64,000 nt of DNA from Gammaproteobacteria bacterium (lineage in GTDB: Bacteria; Pseudomonadota; Gammaproteobacteria; JAJFKO01): the NCBI GenBank assembly GCA_028284465.1, contig JANQRR010000024.1, positions 1 to 64,000 of the forward strand. The letters run 5' to 3'. The position numbers and the translations under genes were made by a program. The notes beneath the pieces were generated by a model. It searched no databases. It worked only from the letters and a program-made list of their open reading frames with translations, and was not told where the DNA came from. Of this stretch, positions 40,666 through 49,525 are shown in pieces (the stretch's first letter is position 1; the number at the start of each line of letters is the position of its first letter).

Positions 40666-41255
40666 GCTGCTATTCCTTTCAACGCTAAACGAATTAATTC
40701 TTCGCTAGTAGTTGCTTCACCATCAACTTTATTAATCATCCGACTGGCATCTTGTGGTTTATAACCTAATGCAACTAACGCACTTATGGCTTCACGTGTT
40801 TGATCATTTTGTTTAGACGTTTGTTGATCAATTAACGTTAAATCCGTTTGCCAACTCGATAACTTATCGCGCATTTCAATGATCAACCGCTCTGCGGTTT
40901 TCTTACCAACACCTGGTAATTTAACTAACGTTGCACTGTCGTTATTATTAATGCAATAAACAAATTCATCCGCATTAATACTGGATAAAATTGTTAATGC
41001 TAACTTAGGACCAACGCCATTAACTTTGATCAAACTGCGAAATAAGCTACGTTCTGTCTGATCGACAAAACCATAAAGATCTTGTGCATCTTCACGCACT
41101 ACAAAATGGGTATAAAGTACGACTGGTTTACCAAGTTCAGGCAGTTTCGCAAAACAATTCATGGTTGCTTGCAATTCATAACCCACGCCAGCAACATCGA
41201 TCAATAAATAAGGTAATTGTTTTTCGATGATTATTCCTGCAAGGCGTCCGATCAT
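40662..41255 (-). CDS. ruvA: Holliday junction DNA-binding protein RuvA
   Basis: A 197-residue protein with an OB-fold N-terminus ([12 protein letters not shown]), two helix-hairpin-helix motifs ([26 protein letters not shown]) and a C-terminal RuvB-binding domain. It targets RuvB to four-way junctions. Confidence 0.97.
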   Translation of the reverse strand: MIGRLAGIIIEKQLPYLLIDVAGVGYELQATMNCFAKLPELGKPVVLYTHFVVREDAQDLYGFVDQTERSLFRSLIKVNGVGPKLALTILSSINADEFVYCINNNDSATLVKLPGVGKKTAERLIIEMRDKLSSWQTDLTLIDQQTSKQNDQTREAISALVALGYKPQDASRMINKVDGEATTSEELIRLALKGIAA

Positions 41256-41282
41256 CTTGGCTCCTTAATAATTTCTTATCTA

Positions 41283-41750
41283 TTATTGTTGAGTATGCGC
41301 ATGACAGATGGCAACCGCTAACGCATCAGCTGCATCCACTTGTGGCGTTGCCGATAAGTTTAATATCGTCTTGACCATATGTTGCACTTGTTCTTTCAAT
41401 GCCCCGCCGTAACCAACCACTGCTTGTTTAATTTGGCGTGGCGCATACTCGCCAATGGTTAAGCCATGATACCCTAACGACACGATCGCTGCACCTCTTG
41501 CTTGCCCTAATTTAAGCGCAGCGCCAGCATTACGATGACAAAAAACTTGCTCAATTGCTGCTGTTGTCGGTTGGTATTGGGAAATAATGTGGGAAATGCT
41601 ACTAAAGATCTGCTGTAAGCGTTGTCCAACATCTGTGTGGGTGATCCGAATGCAGCCACTGGCAAGATAACGGTGACGATTATTAGCGGTTTCGATCAAT
41701 CCATAACCTGTGATCCGAGAACCGGGATCGATCCCAAGTATTATCGCCAT
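41283..41750 (-). CDS. ruvC: Crossover junction endodeoxyribonuclease RuvC
   Basis: A 155-residue RNase-H-fold resolvase. Acidic catalytic residues are in GIDPGSRITGYG, AIEQVF and the C-terminal DAADALAVAICH. It cleaves Holliday junctions presented by RuvAB. The order yebC-ruvC-ruvA-ruvB is conserved in gammaproteobacteria. Confidence 0.96.
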   Translation of the reverse strand: MAIILGIDPGSRITGYGLIETANNRHRYLASGCIRITHTDVGQRLQQIFSSISHIISQYQPTTAAIEQVFCHRNAGAALKLGQARGAAIVSLGYHGLTIGEYAPRQIKQAVVGYGGALKEQVQHMVKTILNLSATPQVDAADALAVAICHAHTQQ

Positions 41751-41761
41751 TGGCTTTATCC

Positions 41762-42511
41762 TTACTGTGACAATTCAGCGAGTACCTTATCTGCGATATT
41801 AGCGTTACTAAAAACTTCTTGCACATCATCTAAATCTTCGAGCATTTCAACCATGCGCATAAACTTTTCTGCGGTGTCTTTATCCAATGGCACTTCCGTC
41901 GACGCCGCCATGGTGAGATCAGAATTGTCAGCCTTAAGCCCTGCTGTTTCCAATGCTTGCTTAACCAACATGAATTGTTCGGGTGAAGTGATCACATCAA
42001 ATGAACCATCATCATTACTGACAATATCTTCGGCACCTGCTTCTAATGCCTGTTCCATCAATTGATCTTCGTTAGTACCGGCAGCAAACGTCAATTGGCC
42101 TTGCTTGCTAAATAAATAAGCGACAGAGCCATCCGTGCCTAAGTTACCACCCATTTTAGTTAACACATGACGCACATCAGATACGGTACGCTTACGATTA
42201 TCAGTCATGCATTCAACCATAACTGCGACACCGCCAGGACCATAACCTTCATACACAATATCTTCGATGTTTTGCCCCTCGAGCCCACCCGCACCTTTTT
42301 TAATTGCACGATCAATCGTGTCATTTGACATATTTTGCGCTTTGGCTTTAGCCACTGCATCACGCAAGCGTGGATTTGCACCAACGTCACCGCCACCTGC
42401 TCGCGCAGCAACCGTTAATGCACGAATTAACTTAGTAAACACTTTACCGCGTTTAGCATCGGTTTTCGCTTTTTTATGTTTGATGTTAGCCCATTTACTA
42501 TGACCAGCCAT
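41762..42511 (-). CDS. yebC: YebC/PmpR-family regulatory protein
   Basis: A 249-residue TACO1/YebC-family protein beginning with the signature [20 protein letters not shown]. It is also implicated in transcription control and in relief of ribosome stalling. It lies between aspS and ruvC, the usual position, 11 bases from each neighbour. Confidence 0.95.
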   Translation of the reverse strand: MAGHSKWANIKHKKAKTDAKRGKVFTKLIRALTVAARAGGGDVGANPRLRDAVAKAKAQNMSNDTIDRAIKKGAGGLEGQNIEDIVYEGYGPGGVAVMVECMTDNRKRTVSDVRHVLTKMGGNLGTDGSVAYLFSKQGQLTFAAGTNEDQLMEQALEAGAEDIVSNDDGSFDVITSPEQFMLVKQALETAGLKADNSDLTMAASTEVPLDKDTAEKFMRMVEMLEDLDDVQEVFSNANIADKVLAELSQ

Positions 42512-42522
42512 TGTTTACACCA

Positions 42523-44286
42523 TTAATCTAATTTTCGCAGTTTTAATCCTAACTCTAGGAGTTGCGCCGGGTCAACCGTTGACGGCGCTGAAGTTAATAA
42601 ACACGTTGCCGTTTGGGTTTTTGGAAATGCAATCACATCACGAATAGCGGTAGTATCTGTCATTAACATCGCAATGCGATCTAAACCAAAAGCAATGCCA
42701 CCATGTGGTGGGCAACCATATTGTAAGGCATCCAACAGAAAACCAAATTTTTCTTGTGCTTGTTGTTCATTAATACCAAGCAACTTAAACACGGCACGTT
42801 GCAGATCTGGGTTGCTAATTCGAATAGAACCACCCCCTAATTCATAACCATTCAATACGACATCATACGCTCGCGATAATACCTTGCCGGGTTCAGCTAA
42901 TAATTCATCCGTTGATCCTACGCGCGGCGCAGTAAATGGATGATGCAGTGCTTGCCAACGACCATGTAATTTTTCAAACATTGGAAAATCAACAATCCAC
43001 ACCGGGCACCATTGGCTTGTTAATAAATTTCGATCGATCCCTAATTTAACGCGCAACGCACCCATCGCTTCATTAACTATCGTTGCTTTGTCTGCACCGA
43101 AGAAAATGACATCGCCAGTTTCGGCTTGTGTATGTTGTAAAATCGCTTCGACAACTTCTGCTGTTAAGAATTTTAAAATCGGTGACTGTAACCCTTCAAT
43201 GCCTTTACTTCGATCAACGACTTTAATATACGCTAAACCTTTCGCGCCAAACTTTTTAACATAGTCAGCATAATCATCTAATTCTTTGCGCGACAACTCA
43301 CAACCTTTAGGCAAGCGCAATGCGACGACGCGTGAACCTGGGTCATTGGCAGGTTGCGCAAACACTTTAAATTCAACTGCTTTAACAAATTTCGCCACAT
43401 CAACTAATTCTAATGGATTACGCAGATCAGGCCTATCACTGCCATAACGCAACATCGCTTGTTGGTAACTCATGCGTGGAAAATCGCCTAAGTCGACTTG
43501 CAACAATTCTTGAAACAAATGACGAATTAAACCTTCCATTAAAGTTTGGATCTGTTGCTCATCTACAAACGATGCTTCAACATCTAACTGCGTAAACTCT
43601 GGTTGACGATCCGCACGTAAATCTTCATCACGAAAACAGCGCGCAATTTGATAATACCGATCCATCCCTGAAATCATTAACAATTGTTTAAATAACTGAG
43701 GTGATTGCGGTAACGCATAAAAATGACCAAGGTGATTACGACTTGGCACTAAATAATCACGCGCACCTTCGGGCGTCGCTTTAGTTAAAATTGGCGTTTC
43801 GATTTCGCTAAAACCATGTTCGTGCATATAAACTCGGATCGTGCGATTCATGTCACTGCGAAACCGTAATCGTGCTTGGCATTCGGGGCGACGTAGATCA
43901 ATATAACGATAACGTAGTCGAACTTCTTCACTCACCGTTTGATATTCATCGATTTGAAATGGTGGCGTTTTCGCTTTATTGCAAATTGTTAATTGATCCG
44001 CTACCACTTCGATCTTGCCAGTTGGCATGTTAGGATTAATCATGCCTTCAGGCCGCAACCGCACTTTGCCGCTGACTTCAATGACATATTCGTTGCGTAG
44101 CTCATCAGCTAGGCTAAACGATGCTTTATTTTCAGGGTTAAACACAACTTGTACTATGCCTTCGCGATCGCGAAGATCGACAAAAATTACCCCGCCGTGG
44201 TCGCGGCGTCGATGCACCCAACCTGCGAGCTTCACGTCATTCCCTGTTAAATTTTCATCTATTTGACCGCAGTAATACGTGCGCAT
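42523..44286 (-). CDS. aspS: Aspartyl-tRNA synthetase
   Basis: A 587-residue class II synthetase: OB-fold anticodon-binding domain (1-110), catalytic core with motif 2 ([18 protein letters not shown]) and motif 3 ([12 protein letters not shown]), and the bacterial GAD insert (about 290-420). It is first in the aspS-yebC-ruvCAB run. The upstream 307 bases are repeat-rich. Confidence 0.97.
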   Translation of the reverse strand: MRTYYCGQIDENLTGNDVKLAGWVHRRRDHGGVIFVDLRDREGIVQVVFNPENKASFSLADELRNEYVIEVSGKVRLRPEGMINPNMPTGKIEVVADQLTICNKAKTPPFQIDEYQTVSEEVRLRYRYIDLRRPECQARLRFRSDMNRTIRVYMHEHGFSEIETPILTKATPEGARDYLVPSRNHLGHFYALPQSPQLFKQLLMISGMDRYYQIARCFRDEDLRADRQPEFTQLDVEASFVDEQQIQTLMEGLIRHLFQELLQVDLGDFPRMSYQQAMLRYGSDRPDLRNPLELVDVAKFVKAVEFKVFAQPANDPGSRVVALRLPKGCELSRKELDDYADYVKKFGAKGLAYIKVVDRSKGIEGLQSPILKFLTAEVVEAILQHTQAETGDVIFFGADKATIVNEAMGALRVKLGIDRNLLTSQWCPVWIVDFPMFEKLHGRWQALHHPFTAPRVGSTDELLAEPGKVLSRAYDVVLNGYELGGGSIRISNPDLQRAVFKLLGINEQQAQEKFGFLLDALQYGCPPHGGIAFGLDRIAMLMTDTTAIRDVIAFPKTQTATCLLTSAPSTVDPAQLLELGLKLRKLD

Positions 44287-44410
44287 ATGTTGTACTCGTT
44301 GATATTGTGATTTAAATCAATAAATTAGTTCAGCATCTTAGCCTGCGTAAGAAAAATGTGCAAGAGTTATTCGTAAAGAGCGGATAAATGATTGGTGTCA
44401 TCGGGGTCCT

Positions 44411-44523
44411 GTCAGTGACGAAGCAATCTAACTCTACCGTCATTGCGAGGAACGCAAGGGTGAAGCAATCCAGTATTTTTAACCTAGAAATGTCCTGGAT
44501 TGCTTCGCTACGCTCGCAATGAC
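44411..44523. repeat. Cluster of dispersed palindromic repeat arms
   Basis: A partial arm at 44411-44430, a full arm at 44439-44473 (GTCATTGCGAGGA ... GAAGCAATCCAG) and an opposing arm at 44495-44523 (CTGGATTGCTTC ... CTCGCAATGAC). The opposing arms do not match in their variable centres, unlike the perfect pairs at 44550/44911 and 49413/49468, so this pair is mixed or decayed. Confidence 0.8.
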
Positions 44524-44549
44524 TTGTTCCGAAGCAATTCAACTCTACC

Positions 44550-44946
44550 GTCATTGCGAGGAACGCCAGTGACGAAGCAATCCAGTATATTCCTTACAAC
44601 AAATCATTATATAAATCTCTCCAATCTGGATTAATGCTTTCAATAAGTGCTAACTTCTTTTTTCGAGAACCACCCTTAATTTGTTTTTCCCGTTCTATTG
44701 CAGTGAGCATGTCTTCATATTGTTCGTAATAAACTAATTTTTTACAATTATAACATTTTGTAAAACCATCTAATTGTACTTCCTTATGTTGATAAACACG
44801 TTTTATTAAGTTACTTGTTACACCCGTATAAAGAGTACCATTGCGCTTATTCGTCATGATATAGATTGCTGGTTTACGTTCTAACATTGTTAATTCCTTA
44901 AACTAAGTTTCTGGATTGCTTCGTCACTGGCGTTCCTCGCAATGAC
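44550..44946 (-). mobile_element. Candidate GIY-YIG element: nuclease gene bracketed by perfect 36-bp inverted repeats
   Basis: The left repeat 44550-44585 and right repeat 44911-44946 are exact reverse complements of each other over all 36 bases, including the variable centre (AACGCCAGTGAC). They are the same sequence family as the gene-less repeats elsewhere in the window. The only content is one GIY-YIG gene with short flanks (8 and 23 bases). The unit is 397 bp and lies between aspS and fmdB. I infer a minimal mobile element whose deletion products are the other repeats. Confidence 0.6.
44594..44887 (-). CDS. Single-domain GIY-YIG endonuclease (UPF0213/YhbQ-like)
   Basis: A 97-residue protein made only of the GIY-YIG nuclease fold: the signature tyrosines in IYIMTNK and LYTGVT, the conserved arginine in NLIKRVYQHK and the metal-binding glutamate in ERLKQIK-like AIEREKQIKGG. 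Family members nick or cut DNA, often at structured sites. No additional DNA-binding domain is present. The gene is bracketed by perfect inverted repeats of a dispersed palindrome, the most telling feature of its context. Confidence 0.92.
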   Translation of the reverse strand: MLERKPAIYIMTNKRNGTLYTGVTSNLIKRVYQHKEVQLDGFTKCYNCKKLVYYEQYEDMLTAIEREKQIKGGSRKKKLALIESINPDWRDLYNDLL

Positions 44947-44955
44947 GAAAAAGTG

Positions 44956-45181
44956 TGAAGCATGCACGAGGCCCAGAGGGGCAGGATGTTTTTTTTGCGA
45001 CTAGATTGCGCCGAGCACCGCAGAGACTACAAGGCAAAACGCGCACGATGCGCGTTTTAGGAAATATCGCGCCAGGGATGGCGCGTATTGACGGCCGTAG
45101 TCGGATGAGGAGCGCAAGGGTGAAGCAATCTTTGGAGCAACAAAAAACATCCTGCCACTCGGGGGCGCCTTAATGCTTCAA
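44956..45181. repeat. MITE-like element with about 55-bp imperfect terminal inverted repeats
   Basis: The two ends both read inward TGAAGCAT, then a G/C-rich block, then GGCAGGATGTTTTTT and, further in, GATTGC. The right end is the reverse complement. The centre holds short palindromes (GCGCACGATGCGC; GCGCCAGGGATGGCGC) and a partial copy of the other repeat family at 45107-45130. No protein is encoded. The inner GGCAGGATG-T-run ends could also work as terminators in both directions. Confidence 0.65.
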
Positions 45182-45197
45182 TCAAGCACGGCTACGG

Positions 45198-45512
45198 CTA
45201 GCTTGTACTATCTGTTGTTGTTTTAGTGCTATCGGCCGAACTCGTTGTCGAGGTATCACTGTTAGATTTTGCTTCAGCTTTAAAACCATTTGTTGCTGAG
45301 CTGTCAGATTCTGGCTTCGCTGACTTGCCACTATCCTTAAAATCAGTGACATACCAACCCGTGCCTTTTAAACGAAAACCGGGCATGGAGATCAAGCGTT
45401 GCAAGCTCGCCTGACCGCATTGAGGACATTTCACTAATGGATCCTCACTAACGCGTTGTAAGTGTTCAAGATTGTGGCCACAATCCCCACATTCATATTC
45501 ATAAATTGGCAT
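45198..45512 (-). CDS. FmdB-family zinc-ribbon protein
   Basis: A 104-residue protein with the FmdB/CxxC_CxxC signature: MPIYEYECGDCGHNLE followed by a second CPQCG knuckle, then a conserved GWYVTDFK and a long Ser/Thr-rich disordered tail. It is usually found directly upstream of aspS; here repeats and the GIY-YIG unit have come between them. The function is unknown, with a suggested regulatory role. Confidence 0.9.
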   Translation of the reverse strand: MPIYEYECGDCGHNLEHLQRVSEDPLVKCPQCGQASLQRLISMPGFRLKGTGWYVTDFKDSGKSAKPESDSSATNGFKAEAKSNSDTSTTSSADSTKTTTDSTS

Positions 45513-45661
45513 TTTTTCCTCTCAAATGATCAGCCTGTGCCGCATTTAACCTGTAGTCATAAGATAGGGATTTTTACGGTAATTTCAAGACCAATGAGCA
45601 ATTTTTCATAGCGATTATTTTCACGTACAATAAAATTTTATCATTAAGAACCTGGACAATT

Positions 45662-46510
45662 ATGGACACTAAAAAATCCATTCTAATCACCGGCTGCTCT
45701 AGCGGCATTGGTTTACGCGCCGCGCAATTGTTACAAGAGCGTGGTTATCAAGTATTCGCGACTGTTCGCAACCCTGATCATCTCCCCGATTTGATTAAAC
45801 ATGGTTTGGAAAACAGTTTGCTGCTCGATGTGAATGATACCAGCTCAATGCAACAAGCATTAGCAAAGATCTGCGAACAAACTAATAATACGTTATATGC
45901 TTTATTTAATAATGCAGGTTATGTGATGGCCGGCGCAGTCGAAGATCTACCGCGCCAAGCATTGCGTGAACAATTTGAAACAAATGTGTTTGGGCCAATG
46001 GAATTAATTCGTTTAGTGTTACCTATCATGCGGCGTCAAGGTTATGGTCGAATTATTCAGAATAGTTCTATTCTCGGGCGCTTAGCAATGCCCTATTGTG
46101 GTGCTTATACCGCATCTAAACATGCACTTGAAGGTTTTAGTGATACTTTGCGCCAAGAGTTACGCGGCACTAATATTTATATTTCAATTATTGAACCTGG
46201 TGCTATTGAATCTGCATTACGTGATAAAGCTAAACCGCATTTTCAACAAATTGTTGATAGTGAAAATAGCGTGCATAAAGCTAATTATGCGATGATGGAA
46301 AAATACTATAATCGCGAAGAACGCGGCGCAAAAGTAACATTGCCTGCTGATGCAGTGATCAACAAACTTATTCACGCACTTGAAAGTAACAAGCCGAAAA
46401 CGCGCTATCAAGTTGGCTGGCTTGCTAAAGTGATGGTTGGCCTTAAAACCTGTTTACCCGATCGCAGCATGGATGCGTTAACGCATTTGGCTACGAAAGA
46501 TCAACGTTAA
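45662..46510 (+). CDS. Short-chain dehydrogenase/reductase
   Basis: A 282-residue classical SDR: cofactor loop TGCSSGIG (residues 11-18), NNAGYV, catalytic serine in IIQNSSILG and YTASK active-site tyrosine/lysine. The length and the C-terminal extension resemble YbbO-type oxidoreductases acting on aldehydes or steroids. The substrate is not predictable. It lies 14 bases before korA. Confidence 0.92.
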   Translation: MDTKKSILITGCSSGIGLRAAQLLQERGYQVFATVRNPDHLPDLIKHGLENSLLLDVNDTSSMQQALAKICEQTNNTLYALFNNAGYVMAGAVEDLPRQALREQFETNVFGPMELIRLVLPIMRRQGYGRIIQNSSILGRLAMPYCGAYTASKHALEGFSDTLRQELRGTNIYISIIEPGAIESALRDKAKPHFQQIVDSENSVHKANYAMMEKYYNREERGAKVTLPADAVINKLIHALESNKPKTRYQVGWLAKVMVGLKTCLPDRSMDALTHLATKDQR

Positions 46511-46524
46511 TTGTGTAATAACTT

Positions 46525-48363
46525 ATGACTAAAGCAACGACGAAAAAAACCATGCAACGCAAACATGTTAACATTCGCTTTGCTGGCGACTCTGGCGATG
46601 GCATGCAATTAATGGGAACCTTGTTTGCCAATGCTAGTGCAATTAAAACCAATGATTTATTTAATTTTGCGGATTATCCCGCAGAAATTCGCGCACCTGC
46701 GGGTACTGTGCATGGAGTTTCTGGTTATCAATTAAGTTTTGCCGATCATAAAATTTATACCCCAGGTGATAAAATTGATGTGTTAGTAGCAATGAATCCT
46801 GCTGCTTTAAAAACAAATTTAGCTGATTTAATTGAACACGGCACTATTATTTATAATGCTGATAATTTTACTGAACGTGATTTAACTAAAGCAGGTTATG
46901 CAGAAAACCCGCTTAGCAATGCTGATTTACTCAAGCATCGCTTATTCGCCATTCCAATGAATGAATTAACGTTAGCTGCAGTTAAAGATTTAAACTTAAG
47001 TCAATCGCAAGCAAAAAAATGTAAAAATATGCTAGCGTTAGGCATTGTAACATGGATCTTTGATCGTCCTTTGCAACCGCTTGTTGAATGGGTGCAACAA
47101 AAATTCCACGCTGATGAGCAATTAGCAACAGCAAATGTTACTGCGTTAGAAACCGGTTATAATTATGCGCTTGCAACAGATTTGTTTACCGAACAATACA
47201 CCGTAAACAAAGCTGATCTAGCGCCAGGTGTTTATCGCAAAGTGACTGGCAACCAAGCATTAGCATTAGGCTGCGTGGTCGCAGCACAATTATCACAACA
47301 ACCGGTGTTAATGGCGGGTTATCCAATCACTCCAGCTTCTACTGTGCTGCATGAACTTGCTCAATATAAACAATATAATGTTACAACATTTCAAGCAGAA
47401 GATGAGATCAGTGCTATTTGTGCAGCGATCGGTGCCGCATATGGTGGTAGTTTAGCCGCAACCGTAACTAGCGGCCCTGGGCTCGATTTAAAAACTGAAA
47501 GTTTAGGTTTAGCGGTAATGAGTGAATTACCGTTAGTAACGATGGTGATCCAACGCGCGGGGCCGTCAACTGGCATGCCGACTAAAAGTGAACAAACTGA
47601 TCTGCTTGCGGTAGTGTATGGGCGCCATGGCGAATGCCCAATTCCTATTTTAGCACCAGCAACCCCACATGATTGCTTTGCTATTACCTTAGAAGCATTT
47701 CGACTAGCAATAAAATATATGACGCCAGTCATTATTTTAAGTGATGGCTATCTAGCAACTGGTGCCGATGCTTGGCGCTTGCCGGATGTTAAGAGTTTGC
47801 CGGATCTAAAGCCGCAATTTTGTGATAAACCGACAACGAATTTTACGCCGTATCAACGTGATCCACACACCTTAGCGCGGCCGTGGGTGATCCCTGGCAC
47901 GCCAGGTTTAGAACATCGGATCGGCAGCTTAGAAAAACACAACAATAGTGGCAACATTAGTTATGAACCACAAAACCATCATGAGATGGTAAACCTGCGG
48001 CAACAAAAAATTAATGGCATTGCTAACGACTTACCGCCGTTAACATTATTAGGTAAAGATAGTGGTGATATTTTAGTGATCGCATGGGGCAGCACGTATG
48101 GCGCGGTGACCACTGCTGTCACCGAATTACAACAAACTGGCATGAAAGTTTCAGCACTGCATTTACGTTATCTTTATCCATTACAAAAAGATTTAGCCGC
48201 AATTTGCAAACGTTTCAACAAAATTTTTATTCCTGAACTTAACAGTGGGCAATTACATCGTTTATTACGCATGGAATTATTCATCGACAGTATCCCTTAT
48301 AATCAAATTACCGGTAAACCATTCTCAATTGCCGAACTTAAACAAAGGATCACTGAATTATGA
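46525..48363 (+). CDS. korA: 2-oxoacid:acceptor oxidoreductase, alpha (gamma-alpha fused) subunit
   Basis: A 612-residue subunit. An N-terminal gamma domain (FAGDSGDGMQLMG near residue 20) is followed by the alpha domain beginning near 225 with the signature AGYPITPASTVLHEL. With the beta subunit it oxidatively decarboxylates a 2-oxoacid, most likely 2-oxoglutarate, to the acyl-CoA and reduces ferredoxin or a similar carrier. No delta ferredoxin subunit is present, as in the aerobic two-subunit type. It overlaps the beta gene by 4 bases. Confidence 0.93.
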   Translation: MTKATTKKTMQRKHVNIRFAGDSGDGMQLMGTLFANASAIKTNDLFNFADYPAEIRAPAGTVHGVSGYQLSFADHKIYTPGDKIDVLVAMNPAALKTNLADLIEHGTIIYNADNFTERDLTKAGYAENPLSNADLLKHRLFAIPMNELTLAAVKDLNLSQSQAKKCKNMLALGIVTWIFDRPLQPLVEWVQQKFHADEQLATANVTALETGYNYALATDLFTEQYTVNKADLAPGVYRKVTGNQALALGCVVAAQLSQQPVLMAGYPITPASTVLHELAQYKQYNVTTFQAEDEISAICAAIGAAYGGSLAATVTSGPGLDLKTESLGLAVMSELPLVTMVIQRAGPSTGMPTKSEQTDLLAVVYGRHGECPIPILAPATPHDCFAITLEAFRLAIKYMTPVIILSDGYLATGADAWRLPDVKSLPDLKPQFCDKPTTNFTPYQRDPHTLARPWVIPGTPGLEHRIGSLEKHNNSGNISYEPQNHHEMVNLRQQKINGIANDLPPLTLLGKDSGDILVIAWGSTYGAVTTAVTELQQTGMKVSALHLRYLYPLQKDLAAICKRFNKIFIPELNSGQLHRLLRMELFIDSIPYNQITGKPFSIAELKQRITEL

Positions 48364-49355
48364 AAACTTCACCCTTTGCTACTGATCAAGATGTTCGTTG
48401 GTGCCCTGGGTGTGGCGATTATGCTATCTTAGCTAACATGTTAAAAGTACTGCCGACTTTAGGCATTGCTCGCGAAAACCTCGTGTTTATCTCTGGCATT
48501 GGTTGCGCCAGCCGTTTTCCTTATTATGTGAACACTTATGGTTTTCACACCATTCATGGACGTGCACCCGCGATTGCGACAGGTTTAAAATTAACGCGCC
48601 CGGAATTATCAGTGTGGGTGGTAACGGGCGATGGTGATGGCTTAAGTATTGGCGCTAATCATTTAATTCATTTGTTGCGACGTAATTTAGATATTAAAAT
48701 TTTATTGTTTAACAACCAAATTTATGGCTTAACTAAAGGCCAATATTCACCAACCTCCGCACAAGGTATCGTGACTAAAACATCGCCTCAAGGTTCCGTA
48801 GAACGCCCTCTTAATGCTACTGCCCTAGCATTAACAGCAGGTGCTACGTTTGTTGCGCGTTGTTTTGATATCGATGGTGCTGGTTTACAAAACATTATTA
48901 AAGCTGCAGCCAAACATCGCGGCAGCGCTTTTATTGAAATTTTACAAAATTGTAATGTGTTTAATGATAAAACCTTTGTGCATTTAAGTGATCGCCAAGT
49001 GCGTGCTGATCGCACACTGTGGTTAACTGCAGGCGAACCAATGTTATACGGTAAAGATAAAAATAAAGGTTTAATGTTACAAAATAATAAATTTAGTGAA
49101 CTTACTGTTGCAGCTCCACAAGATGTTAAAAAGCTATTAGTGCATCAACCTGAACTGCCTGATCCACACTTAGCTTTGCACTTAAGCCAGCTCGATTGGC
49201 CAGACTATCCTGTGGCGATGGGAATTTTACGACAAGTTGATCTGCCAACCTATGAAGATCTAATTGCCCAGCGCGCTCAACAAACACGCGATGATCACCC
49301 ACCAAAAGATCTTACCAGCTTATTAAAAGCCGGCACATCTTGGATTGTTAAATAA
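48360..49355 (+). CDS. korB: 2-oxoacid:acceptor oxidoreductase, beta subunit
   Basis: A 331-residue TPP-binding subunit: cluster/TPP cysteines in RWCPGCGDY, the TPP motif GDGDGLSIG followed by NNQIYGLTKGQYSPTS, and the C-terminal region typical of the KorB/OorB group. Its start overlaps the alpha gene (ATGA), so production is coupled. Confidence 0.94.
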   Translation: MKTSPFATDQDVRWCPGCGDYAILANMLKVLPTLGIARENLVFISGIGCASRFPYYVNTYGFHTIHGRAPAIATGLKLTRPELSVWVVTGDGDGLSIGANHLIHLLRRNLDIKILLFNNQIYGLTKGQYSPTSAQGIVTKTSPQGSVERPLNATALALTAGATFVARCFDIDGAGLQNIIKAAAKHRGSAFIEILQNCNVFNDKTFVHLSDRQVRADRTLWLTAGEPMLYGKDKNKGLMLQNNKFSELTVAAPQDVKKLLVHQPELPDPHLALHLSQLDWPDYPVAMGILRQVDLPTYEDLIAQRAQQTRDDHPPKDLTSLLKAGTSWIVK

Positions 49356-49412
49356 ACACAACGTTGTGTGAATCCATGTATGTCATTGCGAGATGCATAA
49401 CAATGAGTAATA

Positions 49413-49503
49413 CGTCATTGCGAGGAGTGCAACGACGAAGCAATCCAGGAATTCTATTATTAAGTTACTGGATTGCTTCGTCGTTGCACTCCTCGCAATG
49501 ACG
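49413..49503. repeat. Dispersed palindromic repeat, perfect paired form
   Basis: A perfect 36-bp inverted repeat (49413-49448 and 49468-49503) with a 19-base spacer, the cleanest gene-less copy in the window. The variable centre (AGTGCAACGAC) is identical in both arms but differs from the centre flanking the GIY-YIG gene. It lies between the convergent korB and the giant minus-strand gene and could also terminate both transcripts. A partial arm precedes it at 49382. Confidence 0.9.
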
Positions 49504-49525
49504 GGAGTTTTGGGTTTCTTCCACA

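Noticed and set aside
42205..42503. Frames opposite or overlapping yebC
   Set aside because: They are shadows of a well-conserved gene.
44955..45173. A 72-codon plus-strand frame
   Set aside because: It lies entirely in the MITE-like inverted repeat and has no ribosome site.
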